The notes beneath the pieces were generated by a model. The model was not told the origin of the DNA. It did no database searches and saw nothing but the letters and a program-made list of their open reading frames with translations. The translations under genes and the position numbers were made by a program. A DNA stretch of 64,000 bases from assembly GCA_020002185.1 (NCBI GenBank), contig CM034533.1, forward strand, positions 39,747,743 to 39,811,742. The letters run 5' to 3'. This document shows positions 40,176 to 50,738 of this stretch, one piece after another; the stretch's first letter is position 1; each line of letters begins with the position of its first letter. This DNA comes from Paraescarpia echinospica (taxonomy: Eukaryota > Annelida > Polychaeta > Sabellida > Siboglinidae).

Positions 40176-43100
40176 TTAAAAACGGTCATGTTGCTGATCG
40201 GTGGCTTTCTGTCCCTTTGCTTTGATGTAACAACAAAACTTGATCAGAATAGCGATTTTCCTCTGAGTGGCAGTCCAAGAAGAATATCTTTTCAGTAGCT
40301 GATCAAGTGAAGAAGGCGATGTCATCATCCCAACCAACTTTTCGTCCTTCAGTTCTGGGTCGCCATTCAACAAGGCTCCAATGTCAGCAGCAGGCCATGC
40401 ATCTTCCGAACGCCAGAGAAAGTCTGGCCCACGAAACCATCGCTTGTTCCGAAGGAAAGACCACGCAGTCTGGCCCCTCGAAGTATCATCGGCAGGATTT
40501 TCCTTTCCTGAGACATGTCTCCACTGTTCTGGTTTTGAAGAATCCCTGATCTCCGTCACCCTGTTTGCCACATACGTTTTGAATCGTCGTGTCTCATTCC
40601 GTATGTACTGCAGAGTTATTCTAGAGTCTGTCCAGAAGGCAACCCTTGCAATACGTAAATCAATCTCCCTCCTGATGAGACCATCCATCCTCGCGGCTAC
40701 GACTGCTGCTTGCAGTTCCAACCTCGGCACCGTAACAAACGGCGTGGGTGCCGTCCGACTCTTTGCCGCGACGAAGGAGCATTCAATTTGGCCATCTTCA
40801 TCCACCTTCCGCAAATAGGACACCGTTCCATATCCTATTTCCGATGCGTCAGCAAAGTGATGAAGTTCAATGTGAGTGGACCCTTCTCCTCTGAAGTAGC
40901 ATCTAGGAACCCGAATTCCTTCCAAAATACCTAGGTTTGTTTTCCACTGCTCCCATTCTTGAAGCAGTTCTCCAGGCAATTCGTCGTCCCAACCAAGTTT
41001 CAACTTGCAACTCATCTGCAGAACTCTCTTAGCCACGAGTGTTACCGGTCCCACCATTCCAAATGGGTCATAGAGGGAACTTACAGCTGAGAGACATCCT
41101 CTACGCGTGTTTGCATTGTCCATGCTAGTGACAGTAATCCCGAGGGAGTCGGTTTCGATGTCCCATCTCACCCCTAGGGCTCTTTCAGTGGGCAAACGTT
41201 CAAGGTCGAGGTCTTTGCAGTCGGCTGCCCGTTCAGGTTCAGGTAGTGCGGCCAACACCTTCTTCGAGTTTGACAGAAATTTTGTCAATCTAAGTCCTGC
41301 TCGGTCTAGCATCCTCACCAGCTGCCTAGACAAGTTGATGGCTGCCTCGGCCGTTGGAAACGACTTCAGCAAATCATCGACATAGAAGTTCCGCTGTACG
41401 GCTTCTGCTACTCGTGGGTCAAAGTCTTCCTTGTTGTCCATAGCACACCGTCTCAATCCATACGTGCACGAACTTGGGCTGTCTGTAGCACCAAAGATAT
41501 GACGGGTCATCTGATAGGTTGCGGGGGCTTCTTCGAATCCATCTCTCCACCACAGGAATCTCAGAGCCTCACAGTCGTGTTTAGGCACCCTGAACTGATG
41601 AAACATCGCTTCGATGTCAGCAACTACTGCAACTTTATCCTGCCGGAATCTCATGAGCACTCCTACGAGACTGTTATTCAGATCGGGACCCTGCATCAAC
41701 TCTTGGTTCAGCGAAGTCCCTCCGTATGGCGATGCTGCGTCATAAACAACACGGACCTTTCCGGGCTTATTTGAATGTTCAACTCCATGATGTGGTAGAT
41801 ACCACGTCCTGGGACTAGTTTGAGCAGCTTCTTCATCGGACAGTAATCTCGCGTAGCCCTTAGTGATGTTGTCAGACATTGCCTTGCAGTACTTTCTTGC
41901 AAACTCTGGCTTCTGCTTGAAGCGTTTGCCCAGAAGATCGAGTCTCTTCTTTGCCACAACCCTGTTGTTTGGCAATGCGGGGTGTTCATCTCTCCAAAGC
42001 AAACCAATCTCGTACTGTCCATCGACCAATTTCGTATTCTTTTGCAAAATTTTCAACGCCCTTTTGTCCTCCACAGACATGGTCTTGCAGTCATCGTTCT
42101 CGAACCCATGTTTCTCCAACTGCCAGAGCCGCTCCACTGACCTTTCCAAGGTCATTTTGCTTGAACGGATAGCATCACCACCCTGAACATATGTTGGATC
42201 TATGCTGTCGTGATCACAATTCGGTGAGAAGAAATCTGATCGCTTGGTCAAGAAGTTTATGCTAACATCAGATTCCGAGTCATAGTGTGTTGGTCCAGCA
42301 ACGCACCAGGCAAGCGGCGTCCTTACGGCATACGGTTGAGTATTTGGGTCATCGCCATAGCAGCTTTCCAAAGCTGCGTGTGCCCACGGTACATCCTCGC
42401 CGGTGAGTATAGACACCGAGTTCTCCTCAACGTCTATTTGCAAGTCTAGCCCCTCTAGGTGTGACCATTCTGAAAGGTCCAGTGCGTTCGGCCTATAGCG
42501 AGCATCAATATGCAGATCTGTCACTATGTGTGCTCGTCTCACGGGAATCTGTGGATTTGCCACGTCAACGGGCGACAGGCTACATCCAAAGACCGTTACA
42601 TTTTTGTCTTGGCCTTTTGCTAGGATCGTGTTGACGCTGATAAATTCAGGTGTTCCCTGAACATCTAATTTCTTTGCTATCGACTGTGTAACTAGAGTCG
42701 CACTAGCTCCCGAATCCAGCATACCAAATGTCGTCACAGAGTTTCCATTTTCCGCTGTTATACGAAGTGGAATCACCTTCAGGAGAACAAACTGCTTTGG
42801 CTTTGTTGCTACAACTGATCCGACCTGCATTTGTGGCAGCGCCTCCAACTTGGTTTTGTCAACCGATTTTTGTTGGTCCTGTTTCGGAATTGTCAGAGTA
42901 GGGTGGAGCAGCTGATGGTGCATCTTGTTGCATTCCTTCTCAGAGCAATTCTGCTTGTGTTTGCAGTCCCTACTGTAATGCCTTCCAAGGCAGCAGAAGC
43001 ACAGGTTATGGTTCCGTACAAACTTCTTCCGGAATTCCAGTGTCCTAGTTTTAAACCCAGCACAGTCTCCGATGATATGCCTGCCTTCACAGTAACTGCA

Positions 43101-44102
43101 GTCCTTACTGTCTCTAGTACGTGACGCGTAATACCCGTCCCTCTGCTTCTCCTTGCCATTCATACCTTCCACACCTTTGGCGACTTGGGTAGAAAGTGTA
43201 GTTACCCTGTTGAAGGTAGTAGGGACATATCCACCTTTCTTGAAGTCACTACACTTCCTGCCAATAGGTTTACTGGCATTGCTGCTACCGGTCGACCGAA
43301 TGGCGAAGACTGCGTGATTTAGCGCTCTGGCTAAATAATGAATGAATCGCACCATATCCTCAATCTTCGGGCTCTGCCCTGTGCTTTCAAGATCCATTAC
43401 ACGACGCACCCATCCATCTTGCCAACTGACAGGGAGTCGGTCAAATATGGCTCTCAAATATGTTTGTGTGTTTGCTTCTGGAAGCAACTCTTGGTCCTCC
43501 AGCGTTTGATATGTACACTTGAGCTGATTTGAGAACTCCAGTAGGCCTTTCCTGTCATACAATGACAACTGTGGCCTCTCGATAAGTCGATCCATACATG
43601 ACTTTACAATCTGGAATGGGCGTCCAAATCGTTCTTGCAGGATTGCAATTGCCTGTCGATAGCCATGCTCCGTCCCTTCGAAGTGCTTGATTGCTTTGTT
43701 TGCGTCTCCTGTTGTACATGAAACCAATTGGGACAACTTGAAGCTATCTGAGGATGGCTTTGACGCAACCCGGTCTTCGAAGTTTCTCATAAACTTCGGA
43801 AATTCAGAGGAGGTGCCATCAAATGTCATGGGTGGAGGTGCAGGCAGTTCTGATTGCGATATGATCTTCTCGAGAGTGTGTACAATCGCCATATTGATGT
43901 TGCTATCAGTACCGCTGGTAGTCGGACTTCCATGCACTGATGGCGGATTCCAACTTGTTCTTCCTGGCATACCTCTCATACCACTGAAGGTGTTCTGCAA
44001 ACCTGCCGGTGCCCCCTGAGACACAAACGTGGAGGCATTTGGATCAAGATAACTGTGCGTTGTAGAAGCATACGCAAAAGGAGCTGCGACAGGACTGGTC
44101 AC
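40176..44102 (-). CDS. BEL gag C-terminal part, protease, RT and RNase H
   Basis: 1308 codons from the ATG at 44102; the frame is open further upstream to about 44275. Domains in order: Gag core (PPPMTFDGTSSEFPKFMRNF); two cysteine/histidine knuckles (CSYCEGRHIIGDC and CFCCLGRHYSRDC); protease with MLDSGASATLV; Pao-type RT with VVYDAASPYGGTSLNQEL and the active-site YVDDLLKSFP. RNase H follows (HHFADASEIGYGTVSY, then FWTDSRITLQYI). It ends at TAA 40176-40178 although the frame continues into integrase, as in Ty3-A. Confidence 0.93.
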   Translation of the reverse strand: MTSPVAAPFAYASTTHSYLDPNASTFVSQGAPAGLQNTFSGMRGMPGRTSWNPPSVHGSPTTSGTDSNINMAIVHTLEKIISQSELPAPPPMTFDGTSSEFPKFMRNFEDRVASKPSSDSFKLSQLVSCTTGDANKAIKHFEGTEHGYRQAIAILQERFGRPFQIVKSCMDRLIERPQLSLYDRKGLLEFSNQLKCTYQTLEDQELLPEANTQTYLRAIFDRLPVSWQDGWVRRVMDLESTGQSPKIEDMVRFIHYLARALNHAVFAIRSTGSSNASKPIGRKCSDFKKGGYVPTTFNRVTTLSTQVAKGVEGMNGKEKQRDGYYASRTRDSKDCSYCEGRHIIGDCAGFKTRTLEFRKKFVRNHNLCFCCLGRHYSRDCKHKQNCSEKECNKMHHQLLHPTLTIPKQDQQKSVDKTKLEALPQMQVGSVVATKPKQFVLLKVIPLRITAENGNSVTTFGMLDSGASATLVTQSIAKKLDVQGTPEFISVNTILAKGQDKNVTVFGCSLSPVDVANPQIPVRRAHIVTDLHIDARYRPNALDLSEWSHLEGLDLQIDVEENSVSILTGEDVPWAHAALESCYGDDPNTQPYAVRTPLAWCVAGPTHYDSESDVSINFLTKRSDFFSPNCDHDSIDPTYVQGGDAIRSSKMTLERSVERLWQLEKHGFENDDCKTMSVEDKRALKILQKNTKLVDGQYEIGLLWRDEHPALPNNRVVAKKRLDLLGKRFKQKPEFARKYCKAMSDNITKGYARLLSDEEAAQTSPRTWYLPHHGVEHSNKPGKVRVVYDAASPYGGTSLNQELMQGPDLNNSLVGVLMRFRQDKVAVVADIEAMFHQFRVPKHDCEALRFLWWRDGFEEAPATYQMTRHIFGATDSPSSCTYGLRRCAMDNKEDFDPRVAEAVQRNFYVDDLLKSFPTAEAAINLSRQLVRMLDRAGLRLTKFLSNSKKVLAALPEPERAADCKDLDLERLPTERALGVRWDIETDSLGITVTSMDNANTRRGCLSAVSSLYDPFGMVGPVTLVAKRVLQMSCKLKLGWDDELPGELLQEWEQWKTNLGILEGIRVPRCYFRGEGSTHIELHHFADASEIGYGTVSYLRKVDEDGQIECSFVAAKSRTAPTPFVTVPRLELQAAVVAARMDGLIRREIDLRIARVAFWTDSRITLQYIRNETRRFKTYVANRVTEIRDSSKPEQWRHVSGKENPADDTSRGQTAWSFLRNKRWFRGPDFLWRSEDAWPAADIGALLNGDPELKDEKLVGMMTSPSSLDQLLKRYSSWTATQRKIAILIKFCCYIKAKGQKATDQQHDRF

Positions 44103-44221
44103 TGTACTTGTCGTGAATGCAACACCCAGTGGAACTGCTGTACTTATTTCAGTAGCGGTGTGCGAAGCATGTTGCGCTTCTTTGTCTTTGCATTTACTTG
44201 AAAAACTGGGGGCAAAGTCAT

Positions 44222-44647
44222 TTAAATCAACATCCTCCCACAGTTTTGCCAGAAGTTCCTTAAGTTCAACTTCCTCCTGAACCTTTTCAAGATCCCAGCT
44301 GCTTCGTTCTCTGCTTGCATCTGTTTGAACTCTGCTTGCTTACATGTCTGTTTCCGCTTTCGTTCTAGGTCCCGTTTTATCCTTTTCTCAGCCAACTCCA
44401 GTTTCCTCCTTGCATGTTCAGCTGCTACTTGGGCTTCTTTCGCCTTCAATGATACCGCAGAGCTTGTTCTTGAGTTTGACGATGTTTTAGACCCACGGGA
44501 GATTTGACTCGCACTTCCCATAGTATCAAGTTTATCGTAGGCTGCATGCATTGCAGCCTTAGGTGACCTAGTCACACCAGTCCTGTCAGTCTCACCACGT
44601 GAGGCCATATCGATGCCTAGCTTGGTTCTAATACCCCTTCGTATCAT
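44222..44647 (-). CDS. BEL gag N-terminal fragment
   Basis: 141 codons. A basic N-terminus is followed by an alanine/lysine/glutamate coiled coil (residues about 65-115: AEHARRKLELAEKRIKRDLE). The reading frame is lost near 44277. The other frame resumes with QEEVELKELLAKLWEDVDL and runs on into the 40176-44102 segment, so this is the true Gag start separated by an indel. Confidence 0.8.
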   Translation of the reverse strand: MIRRGIRTKLGIDMASRGETDRTGVTRSPKAAMHAAYDKLDTMGSASQISRGSKTSSNSRTSSAVSLKAKEAQVAAEHARRKLELAEKRIKRDLERKRKQTCKQAEFKQMQAENEAAGILKRFRRKLNLRNFWQNCGRMLI

Positions 44648-44790
44648 TGAACAACGTCAGACAGAGAGGGCTCCGACCAAACTGACCACCACACTACAGG
44701 CTCAAACTGCGCGTTCTTACTACTCAACCGCCAAGCGGCGAGGCGGCGGCACTCGCGCCGAAACTTTCATGTTTTCACGCCGCGTTACAA

Positions 44791-45011
44791 TATATAGACC
44801 GTCTATATAGATAACATCCCAAACCTTGTTTGACCAGTTTTTATTACGTTTACGGGGCAACGACAGATTTTGCCCGTAACGCGTTGCTTTTACGTTATTC
44901 GAGTCGCAATTGTCACCCCGACAATTCTATAAACAACATGGCGAACCTCTCGCTTTTTTCTCATTCGCCAGGAGGCGCCCTAACTTTCTAGCATGCCAAA
45001 TGGCGCGCACA
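44791..45011 (-). repeat. BEL 5' LTR
   Basis: 221 bp, same borders as the left copy. The ATTAT duplication abuts at 45012. Confidence 0.92.
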
Positions 45012-45016
45012 ATTAT

Positions 45017-45540
45017 GCAAACTATCTATTCTATAAAATTATTTAAGTGATGAACAGGTGAATTCTTATACCTCTTGAGCATGATTTCGCATAATTGTTT
45101 TTCTGTAAATAATAACAGAGTAAAACCAATACAATTTCACACATGTTTACAGTGGCACCATACCGTTGATATCATTGGAAAACATTTCTTTCTAGTGTAA
45201 TTCGCTATTTGCCTTCCGTCATTTTTCTCTCGTGCCCAGTCTCTGTCGGTTATTCAGTCTCCCTCTGGTTCGTTAACTTCCAACACGATCTTCAATGGAG
45301 ATCCGCTTATGTTGGGTGATCGTATTGCTGATTGTGTTGTTCTCTTGTTAAAGAATGATGGGCCAGTATGTTGTCGGGGCACTATATCCTACGGATTGTT
45401 TGGTTTCGACATTTTTGACGTCGTTTTGATAAAATCAGTCCAGCCAGCAGGTGTGTCGTGAACTTCTTGCTATATTCGGTTGGACGGCAAAACGTTGGCA
45501 ATTACCAGCGGTCCGTGTTTAGGTGGAAAGTGGACTTGGA
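45017..45540. other. Non-coding part of copy B between BEL and minisatellite
   Basis: 45017-45178 belongs to the B-only extra segment. From 45180 the sequence matches 22584-22960 of copy A. Confidence 0.5.
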
Positions 45541-46985
45541 CTTGCATCACAACACTTGACATTACACCACGCCACATCACAAACACCACATCACATCACA
45601 CTTGCTTCAACACATCACACGCTACCACAAGACTTCACAGGCACCACGACACATCATACGCACCACGACACATCACACGCACCACAACACATCACACGCA
45701 CCACAACACAACACACGCTTCACAACACATCACACGCAACCACAATACTTCACAGGCACCACAACACACCACACACACCACTACATTTCACACGCGCCAC
45801 AACACAGCACAAGCGCCACATAACACGTCCCATAACACATCACGCGCTACCACAAGACTTCACACGCACCACGACAGATCACACGCGCCACAACACACCA
45901 CACGCACCACGACACATCACATGTGCCACAACACACTACACGCACCACACGCGCCACAACACATCACACGCGCCACAACACATCATACGCTTCACAACAC
46001 ACCACACACACCACGACCGATCACACGTGCCACAACACACTACACGCACCACACGCGCCACAACACATCACGCGCGCCACAACACATCACACGCATCACA
46101 ACACATCACACACACCACGACATTTCACACGCGCCACAACACACCACAAGCAGCACAACACATAACACGTCCCATAACACATCACGCGCTACCACAAGAC
46201 TTCACACAGCACCACGATAGACCACACGCGCCACAACACACCACACGCACCACGACACATCACACGCGCCACAACACACTACACGCACCACACGCGCCAC
46301 AACACATCACACGCGCCACAACACATCACACGCTTCACACGAGCCACAACACATTACACGCACCACAACACATCACACGTTTCACAACACACCATACGCA
46401 CCACGACACATCACACGCGCCACAATACATCACAGGCTACCACAAGACTTCACAGGCACTACGACACATCACACGCACCACGACACAACACACGCACCAT
46501 GACAAATCACACGGGCCACAACACATCACACGCACCACAAGACTTCACACGCATCACAACACACCACACGCATCACAAGACTTGACATGCATTACAACAC
46601 ATCACACGCACCACAACATATCACACGCACCACACGCGCTACAACATATCACACGCCTCGCAACATACCACTCGCACCACAGCACAGCACACGCATCACA
46701 ACACATCACATGCGCCACAACACACAACGTGCACCACAACACTTCACACGCGTCACAGCACACCACACGCACCACAAGAATTGACATGCATTACAACACA
46801 TCACACACACCACAACATATCACACGCACCACAGCACACCACATGTGCCACAACACATCACACGCACTAAAACACACCACACGTGCCACAACACACCACG
46901 CGCACCACAACATATCATTCGCACCACAACACATCACATGCACCACAAGACTTCACACGCATCACAACACATCACATCACCCCAC
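45541..46985. repeat. CA-rich minisatellite, copy B (about 1.45 kb)
   Basis: Same degenerate 19-20 bp unit as at 22961-23760, with longer higher-order blocks, for example repeats of CACACGCGCCACAACACATC. About 650 bp longer than copy A. Confidence 0.92.
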
Positions 46986-47679
46986 GTCACCACACCACGA
47001 AACACCACACAGCACCTCCATCCCAACACCGCACGATACTCGCACGGACTAGCGGACGTACATTCGCACACAATACTATTCACACGTTCTCGCGTTGCTA
47101 GATTCAACGATCAACGCCAATTCGTACGCGTTTTGCTTGGCTTCACAGACTTCATATTTAAACATCAACAAGCGTGATACCTTCCTGGACTCAATTAAAC
47201 GATCAAGCTACGCCTCCTGCAGTTCACGATTCTAATGTTAGAGCGTGCTCATTATACGTTTGCCTATTAACTCCGTCACCTCAGCTTTCTGATCGGCGAA
47301 GACATTAAATAACTACTAACACGTGTTTATTACAAAATACTCTTTTGCGGCGTTTATGACAACCGACGTGGACAATAGTAAACATGAAACGCCGTCTTCT
47401 TAGACCCCGTGGCCCAGTTTCCTTCACGACGTCTGCTTGACACACATTCTGTCCAGTCAGAGCTGGACGTTGTTCATATACAGCAAGGACCAGTGACTGA
47501 CCGTAAACACTAACGTTATCTGATGAAGCAATACATTCTCCCCCGGCGAATGTCACGAGTATCAAAGTGCGGTTGGCCTACCACGCCAATGACATATCTG
47601 GGGGTATATCTGTACACTAGATGCTTACATTCGGTAGCCGTCTTTGAATGTTGCTTGATTCGTCGTTGTTAATGTTTAT
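46986..47679. other. Unassigned sequence between minisatellite and LINE, copy B
   Basis: Colinear with 23761-24639 of copy A. No coding signal. Confidence 0.5.
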
Positions 47680-48908
47680 ATGTTCAGCTACGTCGCTATG
47701 GCATCGGAGGTCGCGTCAATGCATGGATCAAGAGCTTTCTCGAGGACAGACGGCAGGCAGTGGTGGTGGAGGGAGAGAGATCTGACTTCACGTCAGTGGA
47801 CTCGGGAGTCCCTCAAGGCTCAGTCCTTGGCCCCAGTCTATTCCTAGTGTATATTAACGACCTACCCAAAGGCATCAAATCCAAAGTCCGATTGTTCACT
47901 GATGACACCATGTGCTGTAACACCATTAAGAAGAGAGAAGATCAACAAAAGCTGCAAGGAGACCTCGATTCTCTCACGACCTGGGACAAACAGTGGTCCA
48001 CGAGCTTCCACATGCAGAAATCTACGTTGAGCGCTACCCGCAAGAGTAATAAGATCACACCATCCTATAAGTTGCATGGACACACTTTGGAGAACGTCAG
48101 CACCATAAAATATATCGGTGTCAACCTACAAGGCGACCTGAATTGTGGATCCCATATAAACATCACTACAAACAAAACCAATAAGACCCTCGATTTCCTC
48201 CGGCGAAACCTGAAGATCGGAAACAAGAAAACAAAAGAAACCGCATGCAAGGTCCCCGTTCGTCCAATTCTTGAATATTCAGTCACCGTGTGGGACCCCC
48301 TACACTGCAAGTGACACCCAGGCCATAGAGAAATTGTGGCGCAGAGCAGCAAGATGGGTCTCAAACCGACACCACCAAACATCCTGTGTTGACTTCATCC
48401 TCGACTCCCTTGATTGGCCCACACTGCAACAGAGACGCAAAATAGCTCGGCTTGAGATGTTTTATAAATTCCACCATAGCCTCATCTCCATCAATTCCAT
48501 CTGCCTGCCAGAACCAACAGACAGCAGGCTGAGCTCCAGGAAGGGCAACACCTGCAGCTACGACATCCCCTATTGCAGGACACAGTACCGACAGATGTCG
48601 TTCTTCCCGAGAACAATCCCGGAATGGAACAGTCTGCCGCAAGAGGTAGTGACAACCGAGTCCCCGGACTGCTTCAAGTCCAGGCTTGCCGTCTACCTAT
48701 AAATACCACACCCCTACTCATCCCCTCCCCTACCCCCATTTCTTCTGCCTATTACCCTACCTGCCCTACTCCTACTATACCACACCCTCTACCCATTTCA
48801 CACATTCAAGAGATCTTAAAACCACGCAGGCCAACTACGCAACCTCCATACGAAATAATCATCAATATGTTGATGTTGGCCGTAACAAGGAAGAAGAAGA
48901 AGAAGAAG
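47680..48908 (+). mobile_element. Jockey-superfamily LINE fragment, copy B
   Basis: Better preserved than copy A. The RT part has [20 protein letters not shown] and a catalytic LFTDDTMC box. It ends at codon CK near 48314 because of an extra C, then resumes in another frame with DTQAIEKLWRRAARWV and runs to DCFKSRLAVYL at 48702. The tail is a GAA run near 48890-48908. Confidence 0.8.
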
Positions 48909-48910
48909 AG

Positions 48911-50680
48911 TATCTACTTCGTGGTGGCGTTGTCCATTCATCTAGACAAGGCAAATCAACACTTGGTTTGCGATGATTGCCACTGCTGGGTGGATTTTGC
49001 CTTGTCCGACTGTGGGAAGTCTTGGGCAGATACTAAGGACAAGGGATTCACCTTTCAGTGCGTGGGGTGTTGGAAGGCGGAATGTCTGCTGAAGGAGGTA
49101 GTTAGATATACAGATATTGTGAAGGGGATGGAGATGAGAATTAGCATGGAGACAGATGGAATGGAGAGAGATGACAGGGAGAGAGTTGGGAATACTGTGA
49201 GACTGAAGAAGCAGAGTAGTAGCAAGAAGACCGAGGAAAGGAGACTGAGAGGAGGGAAGGTGATTGGAGGGGAAGAAATTTGAGACTCGACGGCAAGAAA
49301 CGTGACAGGCGTGAACGCGACAGGGGCGAAAGTGACCGTAGAGAAGGAGGTAGGAGGGAAAATGGGACGGGAGAGGGGAGAAGAAAATGCGATGGGAGGA
49401 AAGTTGACGGGACGAAAGGAAGTGAGAGTAAATGTGACAGAAGAGAAGTCGATAAAGGGACGATGACAGGATGAAAGACGACAAAAGAAAAAGCGACATG
49501 AAAGAATGTGATATGAGAGAAGACGACAGGGGGGAAACAAAAACCAGACATACTGGAAGATAAATAAGACAAGAGATGAACAGATTTTTCTCTCAGGAAG
49601 TTTGCCAGTATTGGGAAGAAGCATGCATAGTTGAGCAGATGTGTGAAAAAGAGGGGGTGGGATTCATAGATCAATGGGGATACTTTGTTGGGAGGGAAGA
49701 TATGTACATGAGAGATGGCCTCCATCTAAGTGGAATGGGGGGGCAGCATTTTCTCAGAGAACCTACTGCGATCTGTTGACAATGGGACTAGTTGCATATA
49801 TTTAAACTAGATGTGCAGGGGGGATTCACAGAGAAGACTGAAACTGGAGGCATAGATAAAGATAGCACACATAAATCAGCAAAGAACAGCCTGGAAAACT
49901 GTTCTGAAGCTGGATATAAATGCGTTTGTTAAAATGCGAGGATCATAGTAAACAAAAGAAGTGAACTAAACATTATGGTAGAAGATATTGACCCTCACAT
50001 AATATGTATAACCGAGTCATGGAAATAAGTTTTGAGTGGGGTACCACAGGGATCAGTTCTGGGACCTATATTATTCTTAATATATATAAACGATTTGGAC
50101 AATAATATAAAAAGCAATTACATTTGCGGATGATACACACGTATTTAGAAGGACTAAACGTGATGGAGATAGACAGCATTTACAAGACGATCTTGACAGG
50201 TTGATCAAATGGTCTGAAAAATGACAGATGTTCAATTTTTGTAAATGTACATGCCTCCAAACAGGACATGGGAACGAAGATGTACAATATACAATGGGGT
50301 TATTGTACTAACAATAACTAACTGTTTGAAATATTGAATGGTTATGAAAATATTGATAGAAATATTTTTCTCAGATAAGAAAGATAGAAGGACTAGAGGA
50401 CATGAAGTTATACATTAGTAAAGGAAAAGTTAGATTAAACATAAGAAAGTTCTCATTTTCACAAAGGACTGTAAATGAATGGAACAGATTATCTGCTGAC
50501 TGTGTGGGTGCTAATACAAAATAAAATCGACACATTCCTCTGAAGGGCGAGACACACGTAGATAAAAAGGGTTAGACTCTCGATAAGCCAAAAGGCTTCC
50601 TTGTCCACCTGCCACCTAGAGTTGATTCTCTGGGTGGCAATCTTATTAAATCTTGTTAAATCTATTGAACTCAGATCTAC
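48911..50680 (+). mobile_element. Internally deleted CR1-like LINE, copy B
   Basis: Same structure and same deletion junction as copy A: PHD-like CDDCHCWVDFALSDC, SGNH end RDGLHLSG near 49725, and endonuclease ITESW. It then passes directly to [15 protein letters not shown] (50020-50045). About 20 bp lost in the RT segment differs from copy A. The 3' end (GTCCACCTGCCACCTAGAG) is retained. Confidence 0.78.
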
Positions 50681-50738
50681 CAACTGACAATGCATTTAAA
50701 CACAAAAAAGTTGTTATTTAGATTTATTTACTTGTATG

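Larger units (their letters stand above)
38204..45011 (-). mobile_element. BEL/Pao LTR retrotransposon
   Basis: 6808 bp, minus strand, between ATTAT at 38199-38203 and 45012-45016. The two 221-bp LTRs differ at about five places. Order on the element strand: gag, protease, Pao-type RT, RNase H, integrase and a DUF5641-type C-terminus. It is damaged by a frameshift in gag, one stop between RNase H and integrase, and stops or frameshifts after the integrase core. A polypurine-like tract (GGGGGAGTA) precedes the 3' LTR. I found no clear TGG-type primer site after the 5' LTR. Confidence 0.93.
33027..50738. repeat. Copy B of the large duplicated block (interrupted by a CR1-like LINE and a BEL element)
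   Basis: Same order and orientation as copy A. Insertions specific to B are the LINE at 34683-37488 (GATAT duplication), the BEL element at 38204-45011 (ATTAT duplication), and about 190 bp around the BEL element (38173-38203 and 45017-45178) that A lacks. That extra segment is flanked by ATTG at 38169-38172 and about 45175-45178, so it may be a small insertion in B or a microhomology deletion in A. Confidence 0.88.

Noticed and set aside
45523..47052. 509-codon His/Thr-rich open frame, and similar frames at 22889-23503
   Set aside because: They run exactly over the CA-rich minisatellite, which lacks stop codons in several frames. Composition follows the repeat unit and there are no domains.
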